Origin: Arachidicoccus sp.
GTDB taxonomy: Bacteria > Bacteroidota > Bacteroidia > Chitinophagales > Chitinophagaceae
DNA: 64,000 bases
NCBI GenBank assembly: GCA_028283605.1
Contig: JAPWKH010000002.1
Coordinates: 1 to 64,000, forward strand
Reading direction: 5' to 3'
Of the stretch, positions 48,087-56,470 are shown in pieces (position 1 is the stretch's first letter; each line of letters begins with the position of its first letter). Below the pieces are notes generated by a model, which was given only the letters and a program-made list of their open reading frames with translations, was not told the origin of the DNA and ran no database searches. Both the position numbers and the translations under genes were made by a program.

Positions 48087-48935
48087 ATGGCAGATATTCA
48101 AGAATTAAAAACATTAGCAACACAAATCAGAAGAGATATTCTCAGAATGGTTCACGGCGTACAAAGCGGGCATCCCGGCGGTTCGCTCGGCTGTACGGAT
48201 TTTTTTGTAGCATTGTATTTCGATATAATGAAAAGGAAAGATGGTTTTGATATCAATGGCATTGGCGAAGATATTTTCTTTCTTTCCAACGGTCATATTT
48301 CACCTGTATTTTATTCTACATTGGCGCGCGCAGGATATTTTGATGTGAAAGAATTGGGAACATTCCGTAAATTAAATTCCCGCTTGCAAGGTCATCCCAC
48401 TACACACGAGCATCTTCCCGGCATACGTATTGCGAGCGGTTCTTTGGGTCAGGGGACAAGTGTTGCAGTTGGCGCTGCATTGGCAAAAAAGGCGAATGGA
48501 GACGACAGCTATGTTTACGTACTTACCGGCGACGGGGAATTGAATGAAGGGCAAAATTGGGAAGCATTCATGTCTGCACCAAATTTGGATATTCAAAAGT
48601 TGATTTTGACTATCGACTGGAACGGACAGCAAATTGATGGTCCTACAAAAGAGGTAATGGATCTGGGCGATTTAAAAGCAAAGCTGGAAGCCTTCAAATG
48701 GCAGGTATTAATATTGGAAGAAGGCAACGACATTGAAGCAATAATAAAAACACTGAATCATGCTAAACAAATTGCTCAACCCGGCAAACCTGTTGCAATT
48801 CTGTTGAAAAGTGTTATGGGCAAAGGCGTTGATTTTATGGAAGGTCACCACGAATGGCATGGCACAGCTCCCAATGACGAACAATTGGCAAGCGCATTGA
48901 ATCAGTTGCCTATAACAGCTTTCGGTGATTATTAA
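48087..48935 (+). CDS. Transketolase, N-terminal subunit
   Basis: This 282-residue protein carries the thiamine-diphosphate domain: RMVHGVQSGHPGGSLGCTDFFVALYF, HLPGIRIASGSLGQGTSVAVGAALAKK, and GDGELNEGQNWE through DWNGQQIDGP, the GDG-x(n)-N cofactor motif. It stops where the N-terminal half of transketolase ends. The C-terminal (pyrimidine-binding) subunit must come from elsewhere, because the next gene is a beta-galactosidase. Together they would shuttle two-carbon units in the pentose phosphate pathway. Confidence 0.93.
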   Translation: MADIQELKTLATQIRRDILRMVHGVQSGHPGGSLGCTDFFVALYFDIMKRKDGFDINGIGEDIFFLSNGHISPVFYSTLARAGYFDVKELGTFRKLNSRLQGHPTTHEHLPGIRIASGSLGQGTSVAVGAALAKKANGDDSYVYVLTGDGELNEGQNWEAFMSAPNLDIQKLILTIDWNGQQIDGPTKEVMDLGDLKAKLEAFKWQVLILEEGNDIEAIIKTLNHAKQIAQPGKPVAILLKSVMGKGVDFMEGHHEWHGTAPNDEQLASALNQLPITAFGDY

Positions 48936-48962
48936 AAAATACTTTCTTAGTATAAATTATAC

Positions 48963-49000
48963 AAAGAGACTGCCAGGAATCAGAAGGGCGGTCTCTTTTT
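48963..49000 (+). terminator. Intrinsic terminator after transketolase subunit
   Basis: AAAGAGACTGCC and GGCGGTCTCTTT form a 12-bp stem with one T-G pair. A short T tract continues to 49000. Confidence 0.85.
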
Positions 49001-49172
49001 ATTGAATGATAATGATTATTGTACAACGTTTGCGTTGCCTTATTCAAAAAAGTATGTCTTATATTCACAAAGAAAAATAGAAATATGAAATGAGCCGTAA
49101 TAACTTTGTATACCCAAAGCAATGATTATTTGGTCAATTCCATCTGACAATTAAAAAAATAAAAACAAATAG

Positions 49173-51044
49173 ATGAAATTTATAGTGTTGGCTCTTATCT
49201 CTCTTTCCTCGGTAATAAATATTCATGCCCAAACTGCAAAACATACTTTTGAGATTAAAAACGGCTCTTTTGTTTATGACGGCAAACCTGTTGAAATCCA
49301 TTCCGGAGAAATGCATTATCCGCGCGTACCGCACCAATATTGGAGGCAGCGTTTGGAAATGATAAAGGCAATGGGTATGAATGCCGTTACGACGTATGTA
49401 TTTTGGAATTATCACGAAACGGCACCGGGAGTTTGGGATTTTAAAGGCGATCGCGATCTTGCAAAATTTGTAAAAACCGCTCAGGAAACAGGCTTATTTG
49501 TAATACTGCGACCAGGCCCGTATGTATGTGCAGAATGGGAATTTGGCGGTTATCCTTGGTGGCTGCAAAAAGTAAAGAATATGGAAGTACGCACTTACAA
49601 CCAACCATTTTTAGACAGCTGCAACACTTATATACATCATATTGCCAATCAACTTAAAGATTTACAAATAACGCATGGCGGCCCGATTATTATGGTTCAG
49701 GCAGAGAATGAATTTGGCTCGTATGTATCACAGAGAAAAGATATTCCGTTGGAACAACACAAAAAATACAGCGAGGCTATAAAGCAACAACTCATCGCTA
49801 ATGGATTTGATGTTCCTTTCTTTACAGCAGATGCAACCGGTTTATTCAACGGCGGCAGCGTATCTGATGCACTTCCATGCGGGAATGGCGAAGATAATGT
49901 AGATACATTGAAGAAATATGTAAATCTTTTTCATAATGGAGAAGGCCCTTACATGGTATCTGAATTTTATCCCGGATGGCTGGATCATTGGGGAGAACGT
50001 TTTGTAAAAGTTGCTCCGCAGGAAACAATAAATCAAACGGAAAAATTCCTAAAAAACAAAATCTCTTTCAGCTATTACATGATTTTCGGAGGTACAAATT
50101 TCGGCTTTACAAGCGGAGCAAATTATGATGGAAAACATCACATTCAGCCTGATCTTACAAGCTATGATTACGATGCGCCTATAAGCGAAGATGGCCGCGC
50201 AACGCCTAAATTTACAATGCTACGTGACCTCATGAAAAAATATGCAGATTATAATATTCCCAATCTTCCGGCAATGCCTGCTATTATATCAATCAACAAT
50301 ATTCAGTTGGATAAAACGGTAGATGTGTTCAGCAATCTGGTTCTGAAAATGAAACCGGTAACCTGTGATACGCCGATGACATTTGAAGATCTGAATCAGG
50401 GATACGGATATGTTTTGTACCAAAAACATTTTAATAAAGCCGTTAGCGGAAAGCTGGATTTAAAAGGACTTCGGGATTATGCGCTGGTTTTTATCAATAA
50501 TAAAAAAGTCGGAGAATTGAACCGCCAATCCAATGTATATTCTTTAGATATAAATATTCCCGAAAATGCTACGCTGAGCATTTTTGTCGAGAATATGGGA
50601 AGAATTAATTACGGATCCGAAATAGTACATAATTTAAAAGGAATTATTTCTCCTGTAAAAATAAACGAAACCGCAATTACCGGAAATTGGAAAATGTATA
50701 AATTCCCTTTTGATGCAATACCCGACTTATCGAAGGAAAAGAATAACTATACTACAGGCGTTCCCGTCATCTATAGCGGTAAATTTTCTCTCAACGCAAC
50801 AGGCGATACATTTTTAGATATGAAAGATTGGGGTAAAGGAATAGTATTTATCAACGGGCACAATCTTGGCCGCTATTGGAAAATCGGCCCGCAGCAAACA
50901 TTATATGTGCCGGGTTGCTGGTTAAATAAAGGAAAAAATAAAATTGAAATATTTGAACAGCAAAACGATATAAAACATACATTAATCAATGCAGTTGAAA
51001 CGCCTGTTTTGGATAATCTGAATAAGGCAGCTGCAAAAGGGTAA
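49173..51044 (+). CDS. Beta-galactosidase (GH35)
   Basis: This 623-residue exported enzyme has a signal peptide (MKFIVLALISLSSVINIHAQ). The GH35 start has SGEMHYPRVPHQYWRQRLEMIKAMGMNAVTTYVFWNYHE. The acid/base is Glu180 in VQAENEFGSY and the nucleophile is Glu264 in VSEFYPGWLDHWGE. The C-terminal jelly-roll domains end in GKGIVFINGHNLGRYWKIGPQ, the usual family close. It removes terminal beta-galactose from glycans. It is monocistronic with a strong terminator. Confidence 0.95.
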   Translation: MKFIVLALISLSSVINIHAQTAKHTFEIKNGSFVYDGKPVEIHSGEMHYPRVPHQYWRQRLEMIKAMGMNAVTTYVFWNYHETAPGVWDFKGDRDLAKFVKTAQETGLFVILRPGPYVCAEWEFGGYPWWLQKVKNMEVRTYNQPFLDSCNTYIHHIANQLKDLQITHGGPIIMVQAENEFGSYVSQRKDIPLEQHKKYSEAIKQQLIANGFDVPFFTADATGLFNGGSVSDALPCGNGEDNVDTLKKYVNLFHNGEGPYMVSEFYPGWLDHWGERFVKVAPQETINQTEKFLKNKISFSYYMIFGGTNFGFTSGANYDGKHHIQPDLTSYDYDAPISEDGRATPKFTMLRDLMKKYADYNIPNLPAMPAIISINNIQLDKTVDVFSNLVLKMKPVTCDTPMTFEDLNQGYGYVLYQKHFNKAVSGKLDLKGLRDYALVFINNKKVGELNRQSNVYSLDINIPENATLSIFVENMGRINYGSEIVHNLKGIISPVKINETAITGNWKMYKFPFDAIPDLSKEKNNYTTGVPVIYSGKFSLNATGDTFLDMKDWGKGIVFINGHNLGRYWKIGPQQTLYVPGCWLNKGKNKIEIFEQQNDIKHTLINAVETPVLDNLNKAAAKG

Positions 51045-51076
51045 TTTGATTAGGAAATATTACAAAAGATCTTATC

Positions 51077-51117
51077 ATTATAAGGCATGCTGTATGATTT
51101 ACAGCATGCCTTATAAT
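51077..51117. terminator. Bidirectional terminator between convergent genes
   Basis: A perfect 17-bp stem (51077-51093 with 51101-51117, core AAGGCATGCTGT / ACAGCATGCCTT) closes a 7-base loop. It separates the GH35 gene (+) from the T9SS repeat protein (-). Confidence 0.85.
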
Positions 51118-51129
51118 TAAAGGAATGTA

Positions 51130-52707
51130 TTATTGTTTTATAAAAGAAACCGATTGAATAGCTCCATTTTTTTTAATTATTCTTAAATAATAAATTCCTG
51201 CACTAAGCCGCGATACATCGTATTGCAACGTGCTTATAGGACTAAAACGCATCACTTCATTTCCGTTCAATGTTATTACGCGCAAGGAAGTAATATCTTC
51301 TGTTTTCAAATTTCTAATTGTAATAATATTTCGGGCAGGATTAGGAGATATTGTTATTCCGTTTGTTTGTGTTATTGTATTTACTTGAACAATTTGGCTT
51401 AAGATTGATTTGCCATCAATATCTACCTCATTCAAGCGATAATAACTTATGCCGTTCAGTGGATGTGAATCGTCAAAATTATAACTGTGCCCGCCTGCGG
51501 TATTAGAAGCCGACACATTCCCAATTGATTCAAAACTTGTACCATCTGCGCTTCTTTCAATATCGAAATGAGATGTATTTATTTCATTTTCTGTTTTCCA
51601 AAGAAGCGTTATTTTATCCCTATTTATTTGCGCAATGAATGATAAAAGATGCAACGGCGTAACACTGCCTACAACAAAATTATTGGCAGAAGTAATACTC
51701 CAATCGTCCAAGCTGCGTATATATAAAACATGGTTCCCATCTGCTAAAGAAGATGTATTGGCATTGAAACTAATGTTGTTCAAATTCACACCCGGCGTGA
51801 TGCTTACGGAATTTGCGTTACCAAATCCGGGGTCGGTATCGAAGAAATATTCAACATACTTAATATTGCCGGGCGTGTGTGGCGCGCCGGGGTAAGCAGG
51901 GTCAATATCAATTGTAAAATCTTTTTCATTTACAATACTCCATTTACCGTCTGCGCTGCGCGTACGGAGATATGCACGATGCACGCCATTGCTCAAGCCT
52001 AATGTATTGATGCTTGCAGTAATATTACTCAAATTTAATCCCGGTGTAATGCTGATGGGAGTTGCGTTTCCAAAGCCGGGGTCGGCATCTACAAAATATT
52101 CTGCAGCTGTAATGTTTTGTGCTGCCGTAGGCGCAGTAGGATAAGCGGGATCGTAATCAACAATAAAGCTTTGTACGTTGGTAATGCTCCATTGTCCGTA
52201 TGCATTTTTACTGCGTAAATAGATATGATGCATACCATTGCTTAAACTTGATGTATTAATACTTGCCACAACATTATTTAAGTCCAATCCCTGTGTAATG
52301 CTGATAGATGTTGCGTTTCCAAAGCCGGGGTCTGCATCAATAAAATATTCTGCGGCTGTAATGTTTTGTGCTGCCGCAGGTGCGGCGGGGTAATCGGGAT
52401 TATAATCAACGATAAAGCTTTGTACGTTGGTAATACTCCATTGTCCGTTTGCATTTTTGCTGCGTAAATAGATACGATGCACACCATTGCTTAAGCCTGA
52501 TGTATTAATAGATGCGCTCACATTGCTCAAATTCAAACCTGCTGTAGCACTGATGGATGTTGCATTTCCAAAGCCGGGGTCTGCATCAATAAAATATTCT
52601 GCGGCTATAATATTGGATGCAGATGGCGAGGATGGATAATCGGGATCATCTTGTGCCGATGCTTTTATAATAAAAAGCAGCAGCATAACCAATAAATATT
52701 TTTTCAT
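51130..52707 (-). CDS. T9SS cargo protein with four tandem ~83-residue repeats
   Basis: This 525-residue exported protein has a signal peptide (MKKYLLVMLLLFIIKASAQ). Three repeats of 83 residues and a fourth partial one follow, each starting near AAEYFIDADPGFGNAT and containing GLxNGxHxxYLRSxxAxGxWSI. The signature DADPGFGNA is nearly invariant. A stalk (LLWKTENEINTSHFDIERSADG) precedes the C-terminal type A sorting domain (SPNPARNIITIRN, LSAGIYYLRII). The protein is probably displayed on the surface by T9SS. It is the last gene of operon B, 47 bases after the gene at 52755. Confidence 0.88.
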   Translation of the reverse strand: MKKYLLVMLLLFIIKASAQDDPDYPSSPSASNIIAAEYFIDADPGFGNATSISATAGLNLSNVSASINTSGLSNGVHRIYLRSKNANGQWSITNVQSFIVDYNPDYPAAPAAAQNITAAEYFIDADPGFGNATSISITQGLDLNNVVASINTSSLSNGMHHIYLRSKNAYGQWSITNVQSFIVDYDPAYPTAPTAAQNITAAEYFVDADPGFGNATPISITPGLNLSNITASINTLGLSNGVHRAYLRTRSADGKWSIVNEKDFTIDIDPAYPGAPHTPGNIKYVEYFFDTDPGFGNANSVSITPGVNLNNISFNANTSSLADGNHVLYIRSLDDWSITSANNFVVGSVTPLHLLSFIAQINRDKITLLWKTENEINTSHFDIERSADGTSFESIGNVSASNTAGGHSYNFDDSHPLNGISYYRLNEVDIDGKSILSQIVQVNTITQTNGITISPNPARNIITIRNLKTEDITSLRVITLNGNEVMRFSPISTLQYDVSRLSAGIYYLRIIKKNGAIQSVSFIKQ

Positions 52708-52754
52708 CGGTTTAATTTTTATTTTTTTAATGAAAAAAAATGCCGTGAAAAAAT

Positions 52755-53813
52755 TTATGGATTACTCTTGGTGCTGAATGTAACAGTCATGCTTGTTGCA
52801 CCTGTAGGAATACTTGCTGGAACAGTTAAAGTGTAAATAGTGGGTATTGGCGGAATACCGGAAAGTATGTATGGGTCCGGACCGCCGAATGCTCCGCAAT
52901 CGGGTGTGGTTACAGAACCAACAGTAAGCCCTGCACTAATAGCGGGAGAGCTTGTTGCCAAGCGCCATTGTCCGTCTGTGCTGTTGCTGGTTATGCCTTG
53001 AAATAGCTGAGCATCATTGTAATTCCAGCTGTTGCCGTTTGTACCTTGATAGCTTGAAAAACTTGACGGTTGCCCTTCAACAAGATTATTTTTTGCTACA
53101 GTATTGGTAAGTGTAATTGTTGTATTAACAATAATATTATTCGCAAAATAACCATTGTACACATTTACAGAGCCCCTGAATACATTGTTGCGCACTACAT
53201 TGCCTGCATTGGCGGCATTACTCAAATCGACAGCACTTGTGAAAATATTATTTTCCACATCCCAGTTATGCCTGCTTGCTGCGGAAGCATTTATGTTGTT
53301 TATATAGCATTTATTTATCTTCCATCCGTCATTCGTATTACTTGCCGATTGTGTGCCGCAACACTGGTCGTAAAAGCTTGAGTTGGCAATATAACAGCGT
53401 GTAATGGTAATATTGTCTGCTCCGTAGCCTTGATTTTGACGATTAGCTATATATAAAACTTGTAACCCATCAATAATCGAACCTGAACCGAGCGTATCAA
53501 TGTTAATCCCACCCAATTGTGCGGCGTTCGTGTTCGCCTGCAAGCCTGCATTGCTGTTGCTTCCGCTAAGAAAATAACCTGTTCCGAGAAGCACAAGGCG
53601 TTTGGTTAAAACTGCATCGCCATAGCTTGTGGCGCTTGCTTCAAAGTGAAGCGTATCGCCATTTACTACCGAAGCGCTTGTTACTGCAGCGTTGAAAGAA
53701 GTAAAATCGGCGATAACGCCGGCATTGTTGTTTACGCGCCAGATTTTTGCATTGGCGTTTGTGCATAAGCCTGTTGCTGCAACAAGCATAATGAAGAGAA
53801 GTTGTTGTTTCAT
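52755..53813 (-). CDS. Secreted right-handed beta-helix-like protein
   Basis: This 352-residue exported protein has a signal peptide (MKQQLLFIMLVAATGLCTNANA). Many short strand-turn units with Asn ladders follow (ITITRCYIANSSFYDQ, WKINKCYINNINAS, VVRNNVFRGSVNVYNGYFANNIIVN), typical of parallel beta-helix proteins of the pectate-lyase-like type. No catalytic site is evident. It lacks a sorting tail but ends in a Thr-rich strand (TLTVPASIPTGATSMTVTF). It is the first gene of operon B, which carries the shared dyad upstream (53866-53883). Confidence 0.75.
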   Translation of the reverse strand: MKQQLLFIMLVAATGLCTNANAKIWRVNNNAGVIADFTSFNAAVTSASVVNGDTLHFEASATSYGDAVLTKRLVLLGTGYFLSGSNSNAGLQANTNAAQLGGINIDTLGSGSIIDGLQVLYIANRQNQGYGADNITITRCYIANSSFYDQCCGTQSASNTNDGWKINKCYINNINASAASRHNWDVENNIFTSAVDLSNAANAGNVVRNNVFRGSVNVYNGYFANNIIVNTTITLTNTVAKNNLVEGQPSSFSSYQGTNGNSWNYNDAQLFQGITSNSTDGQWRLATSSPAISAGLTVGSVTTPDCGAFGGPDPYILSGIPPIPTIYTLTVPASIPTGATSMTVTFSTKSNP

Positions 53814-53865
53814 ACGATAAGATTTTTTGTTTAAGCAAAACTGAAAACACTTGCAGACAATTCCT

Positions 53866-53883
53866 ATCCCTGAAAAAAGGGAT
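53866..53883 (-). promoter_or_regulatory. Shared dyad element, copy upstream of operon B
   Basis: ATCCC-N8-GGGAT starts 52 bases upstream of the operon B start codon. With one flanking base left and three right it matches the copy at 58705-58722 at 20 of 22 positions. A TTGCA (plus-strand reading) lies at identical spacing beside both. Confidence 0.65.
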
Positions 53884-53884
53884 T

Positions 53885-54533
53885 TTAATTATTCCCGTTT
53901 TGTACCAAAGGAGCGGCTGATGTATCGCTTGGTATTGCGGCAGCCGGCTGATTTTCTTGCGGCGGTGCGCTGTCTCCTTTCTTTTTTGATTTTTTTCCTT
54001 TTTTACAGGATGAAAAACCTTGTCAAGAATTTTATCTGTTTTTGCGGAAGCCTCAGTATCACTTGGGCCATTGGTACTTGCAAATATAACTTCCGGCGTG
54101 CCTGCCGGTTCATTAAAATCTTTACCGGCATTGGGATAATACATATCTACATTTACTGTTGCGGCATGTTCTTTGTTGTCGCTGCCAGTATATATTTTTA
54201 CTGTTATGCCAGTAATATAGTACGCATTATAGCAGGTAAGAACTCCCAAAGTAGATTCCTGATGAGCGGGCCATCCGCATAAATTTGTTGTGGTTGAAGA
54301 TTGTTGCGAAGCAGTTGCCGCCTTGGTTGAAGGCGTTGAGCTTGTAGTGGTTTTCACGCTGATGTTTGACGCAGGCGCCGATTCAATCACAGATGCAGCC
54401 GGCTTAACTGTAACGGCAGATTTGGAAGTGATTACAGTTTGTTTTTTATTGAAGAAGGTGTTACAGTTTGTACCTGTGCATTTACCGAGATACTTGCTGC
54501 AATGAGTGCTGTAAGAAGAAATAAATTTTTCAT
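53885..54533 (-). pseudogene. Secreted Ser/Thr-rich protein with two frameshifts
   Basis: The first frame gives a signal peptide (MKNLFLLTALIAASISVNAQ) and stops after 33 codons. Adding one A at the A6 run (plus-strand T6, 54442-54447) joins it to TVITSKSAVTVKPAASVIESAP, which runs through NLCGWPAHQESTLGVLTCYNAYYITGITVKIYTG and TPEVIFASTNGPSD. Adding one T near 54013-54017 then gives FSSCKKGKKSKKKGDSAPPQENQPAAA and a stop at 53885 (VQNGNN). The corrected product is about 215 residues. Function is unknown. It is the last gene of operon A. Confidence 0.7.
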
Positions 54534-54602
54534 AAGGAATTTTATTTTTAGAAATTAAGAATATTGATTTTTTGATAAAATATGTGTTGTATTTCTTTTA
54601 TT

Positions 54603-56441
54603 CTACTTGCTTATCGGTGTATCACTTTTGATATAAATATTGCTGAGGCCGATGCTTGCGTCTCCTGAATACCATCCATATCTTTTAAATGTATATCCGG
54701 CGGAAAGAACGCTGTTATCTTGCATCACTTGTTTCCCGTTTACAGATACAGCTACTGCCGCGCCTTTAACAGACACGGTAATATGTGTAACTTCATCGTT
54801 TTTTAATTCAGGAATGCCTCCTCTTTCATTCGGTTTTACATAACTGATTTCTTGAAAATTTTTTCCATATTCGATTTCTCCACTTTGTGCTATGGCAAAT
54901 TCAAATCCGTCGCGGTTCACATCGCTCAGGTCTATCTCATTATGTTTCTTCAGGTCATCCTCATAAGTTTCTAATCTAAAAACAAATGACGACCTTTTGT
55001 TGCTGATGTCCTTGCCAAAAATTACATCGTAATTCACTGTAAAGCTGCTTGGGAGTAACTTGGGAAAATCGGGAAAGAAAGTAAATGCACCGGGAATGGA
55101 TATCCATTTGCCGGGCTTCCCGTCAATCGTTTTCAGTGTAGCATTTTTATATTCGTTTCCATCGTGTCCATAAGTATGCCAGCCTGTTGCAGAAAAAGTT
55201 CCGGTAGGATAGCCTTCAAAATCTTCATACAAAATAGTGTAAGGGTCTTTGCGTTTTGCGGCTGTTGTTGCCGATACATTTGCAGGTGCAGCTATGTTGT
55301 TGAAAGATTTTTTTGGTTCATGCAAAGGCGTATAAGCGATACCTCTTACTTTATCAGGATTGGACAGCCAATTATACACATAATCGAAATTGAAATTGCG
55401 TAAAAAGGAATAAGTAAGATATTGATTGCCGTTTTTCATCGTAGAATCTGAAAGGCAGCCTGTTATTTCAGGCAGCGTGATGTACAACCACAACGGCTTA
55501 TCCGTTTTGGATTGGTCAATTACCTGTTGCGTTGCAGATACGAGCGTGTATTTATCGAGTAAGTGCTCTTCCTCGCCATTCATAATACTTCTTGGGTTGA
55601 TGATTGCATGACCATTATCATCATCCAATAACGACAAGCCACCGCTAATTGCCTGCTGATTGTAATATGGCTTTAAACGCTCTTCAGCATCTTTAACATC
55701 GGCAGCAACGTATTGGTCTTTTAAAATGCCGGGATATTTTGCCAACTGTTCATCTATATACTTTACCGCGTCTTTTACTAATACAGGTTTAAATGGCCAT
55801 TCGCCATTTTTGGGAATAACGATTTGTAATTCGGTAATCTGCTTGCCATCGTTGTGATAGTGATGAACATAAGTACGGTAAGGATACAAGTCAGGTTGTA
55901 TTCTTTTATCTATGCCTTCGCCTTTTAATGTAGCATCGCTTTCGTTAAAATTCTCGTTATTGAAGCGCTCTTTTTCTATAAAAAAATACAAGCCTTCGGG
56001 GTTAAATCCTGAAGCATAGTTGCCGGGAAATCCGTTAAAATACATGCTAAGCGTTCCCCACGCTATTTCACAGCAATGTAAATTAATAGCGCCATCTACA
56101 AATCGCGCACTGAAAGCGCCCAAACCAATACCATAACTATGTGTCCCGGCAGCTATTATCTGCCCACTATAATTTTTGCCTAATCCACGCATTACAAGCC
56201 CACGCGGCAGGTACGATTTCATTACCCATTGAGCCAGCGTATCGCCGATTTGCTGTTGCCAAACGGTATAAGTATCATCTGAATACCGGTCTTTTACAGG
56301 CTTATACGTTTGCGCTTTAAATGGCGGCGTCAGATACTTCCACCCTAATACGGAATCTCTGGCAAGTTCTATATCGCTGCGCTGTGAATGAGCAATTGAG
56401 GTTGTAAAAATTGCGATTATTATAAAAAACTTTTTCATCAT
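54603..56441 (-). CDS. Secreted hypothetical protein with C-terminal lectin/LamG-like domain
   Basis: This 612-residue exported protein has a signal peptide (MMKKFFIIIAIFTTSIAHSQ). The N-terminal 370 residues are not recognised. The C-terminal ~200 residues look like a concanavalin-A-type jelly roll (ILYEDFEGYPTGTFSATGW, SSFTVNYDVIFGKD, FVFRLETYED, HITVSVKGAAVAVSVNGKQV, WYSGDASIGLSNIYI), as in LamG or 3-keto-disaccharide-hydrolase domains. It may bind or process glycans at the surface. It lies 29 bases after the TPR gene, in operon A. Confidence 0.75.
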   Translation of the reverse strand: MMKKFFIIIAIFTTSIAHSQRSDIELARDSVLGWKYLTPPFKAQTYKPVKDRYSDDTYTVWQQQIGDTLAQWVMKSYLPRGLVMRGLGKNYSGQIIAAGTHSYGIGLGAFSARFVDGAINLHCCEIAWGTLSMYFNGFPGNYASGFNPEGLYFFIEKERFNNENFNESDATLKGEGIDKRIQPDLYPYRTYVHHYHNDGKQITELQIVIPKNGEWPFKPVLVKDAVKYIDEQLAKYPGILKDQYVAADVKDAEERLKPYYNQQAISGGLSLLDDDNGHAIINPRSIMNGEEEHLLDKYTLVSATQQVIDQSKTDKPLWLYITLPEITGCLSDSTMKNGNQYLTYSFLRNFNFDYVYNWLSNPDKVRGIAYTPLHEPKKSFNNIAAPANVSATTAAKRKDPYTILYEDFEGYPTGTFSATGWHTYGHDGNEYKNATLKTIDGKPGKWISIPGAFTFFPDFPKLLPSSFTVNYDVIFGKDISNKRSSFVFRLETYEDDLKKHNEIDLSDVNRDGFEFAIAQSGEIEYGKNFQEISYVKPNERGGIPELKNDEVTHITVSVKGAAVAVSVNGKQVMQDNSVLSAGYTFKRYGWYSGDASIGLSNIYIKSDTPISK

Positions 56442-56470
56442 TCATTATTTTTATTCATAAGACTAATTGA

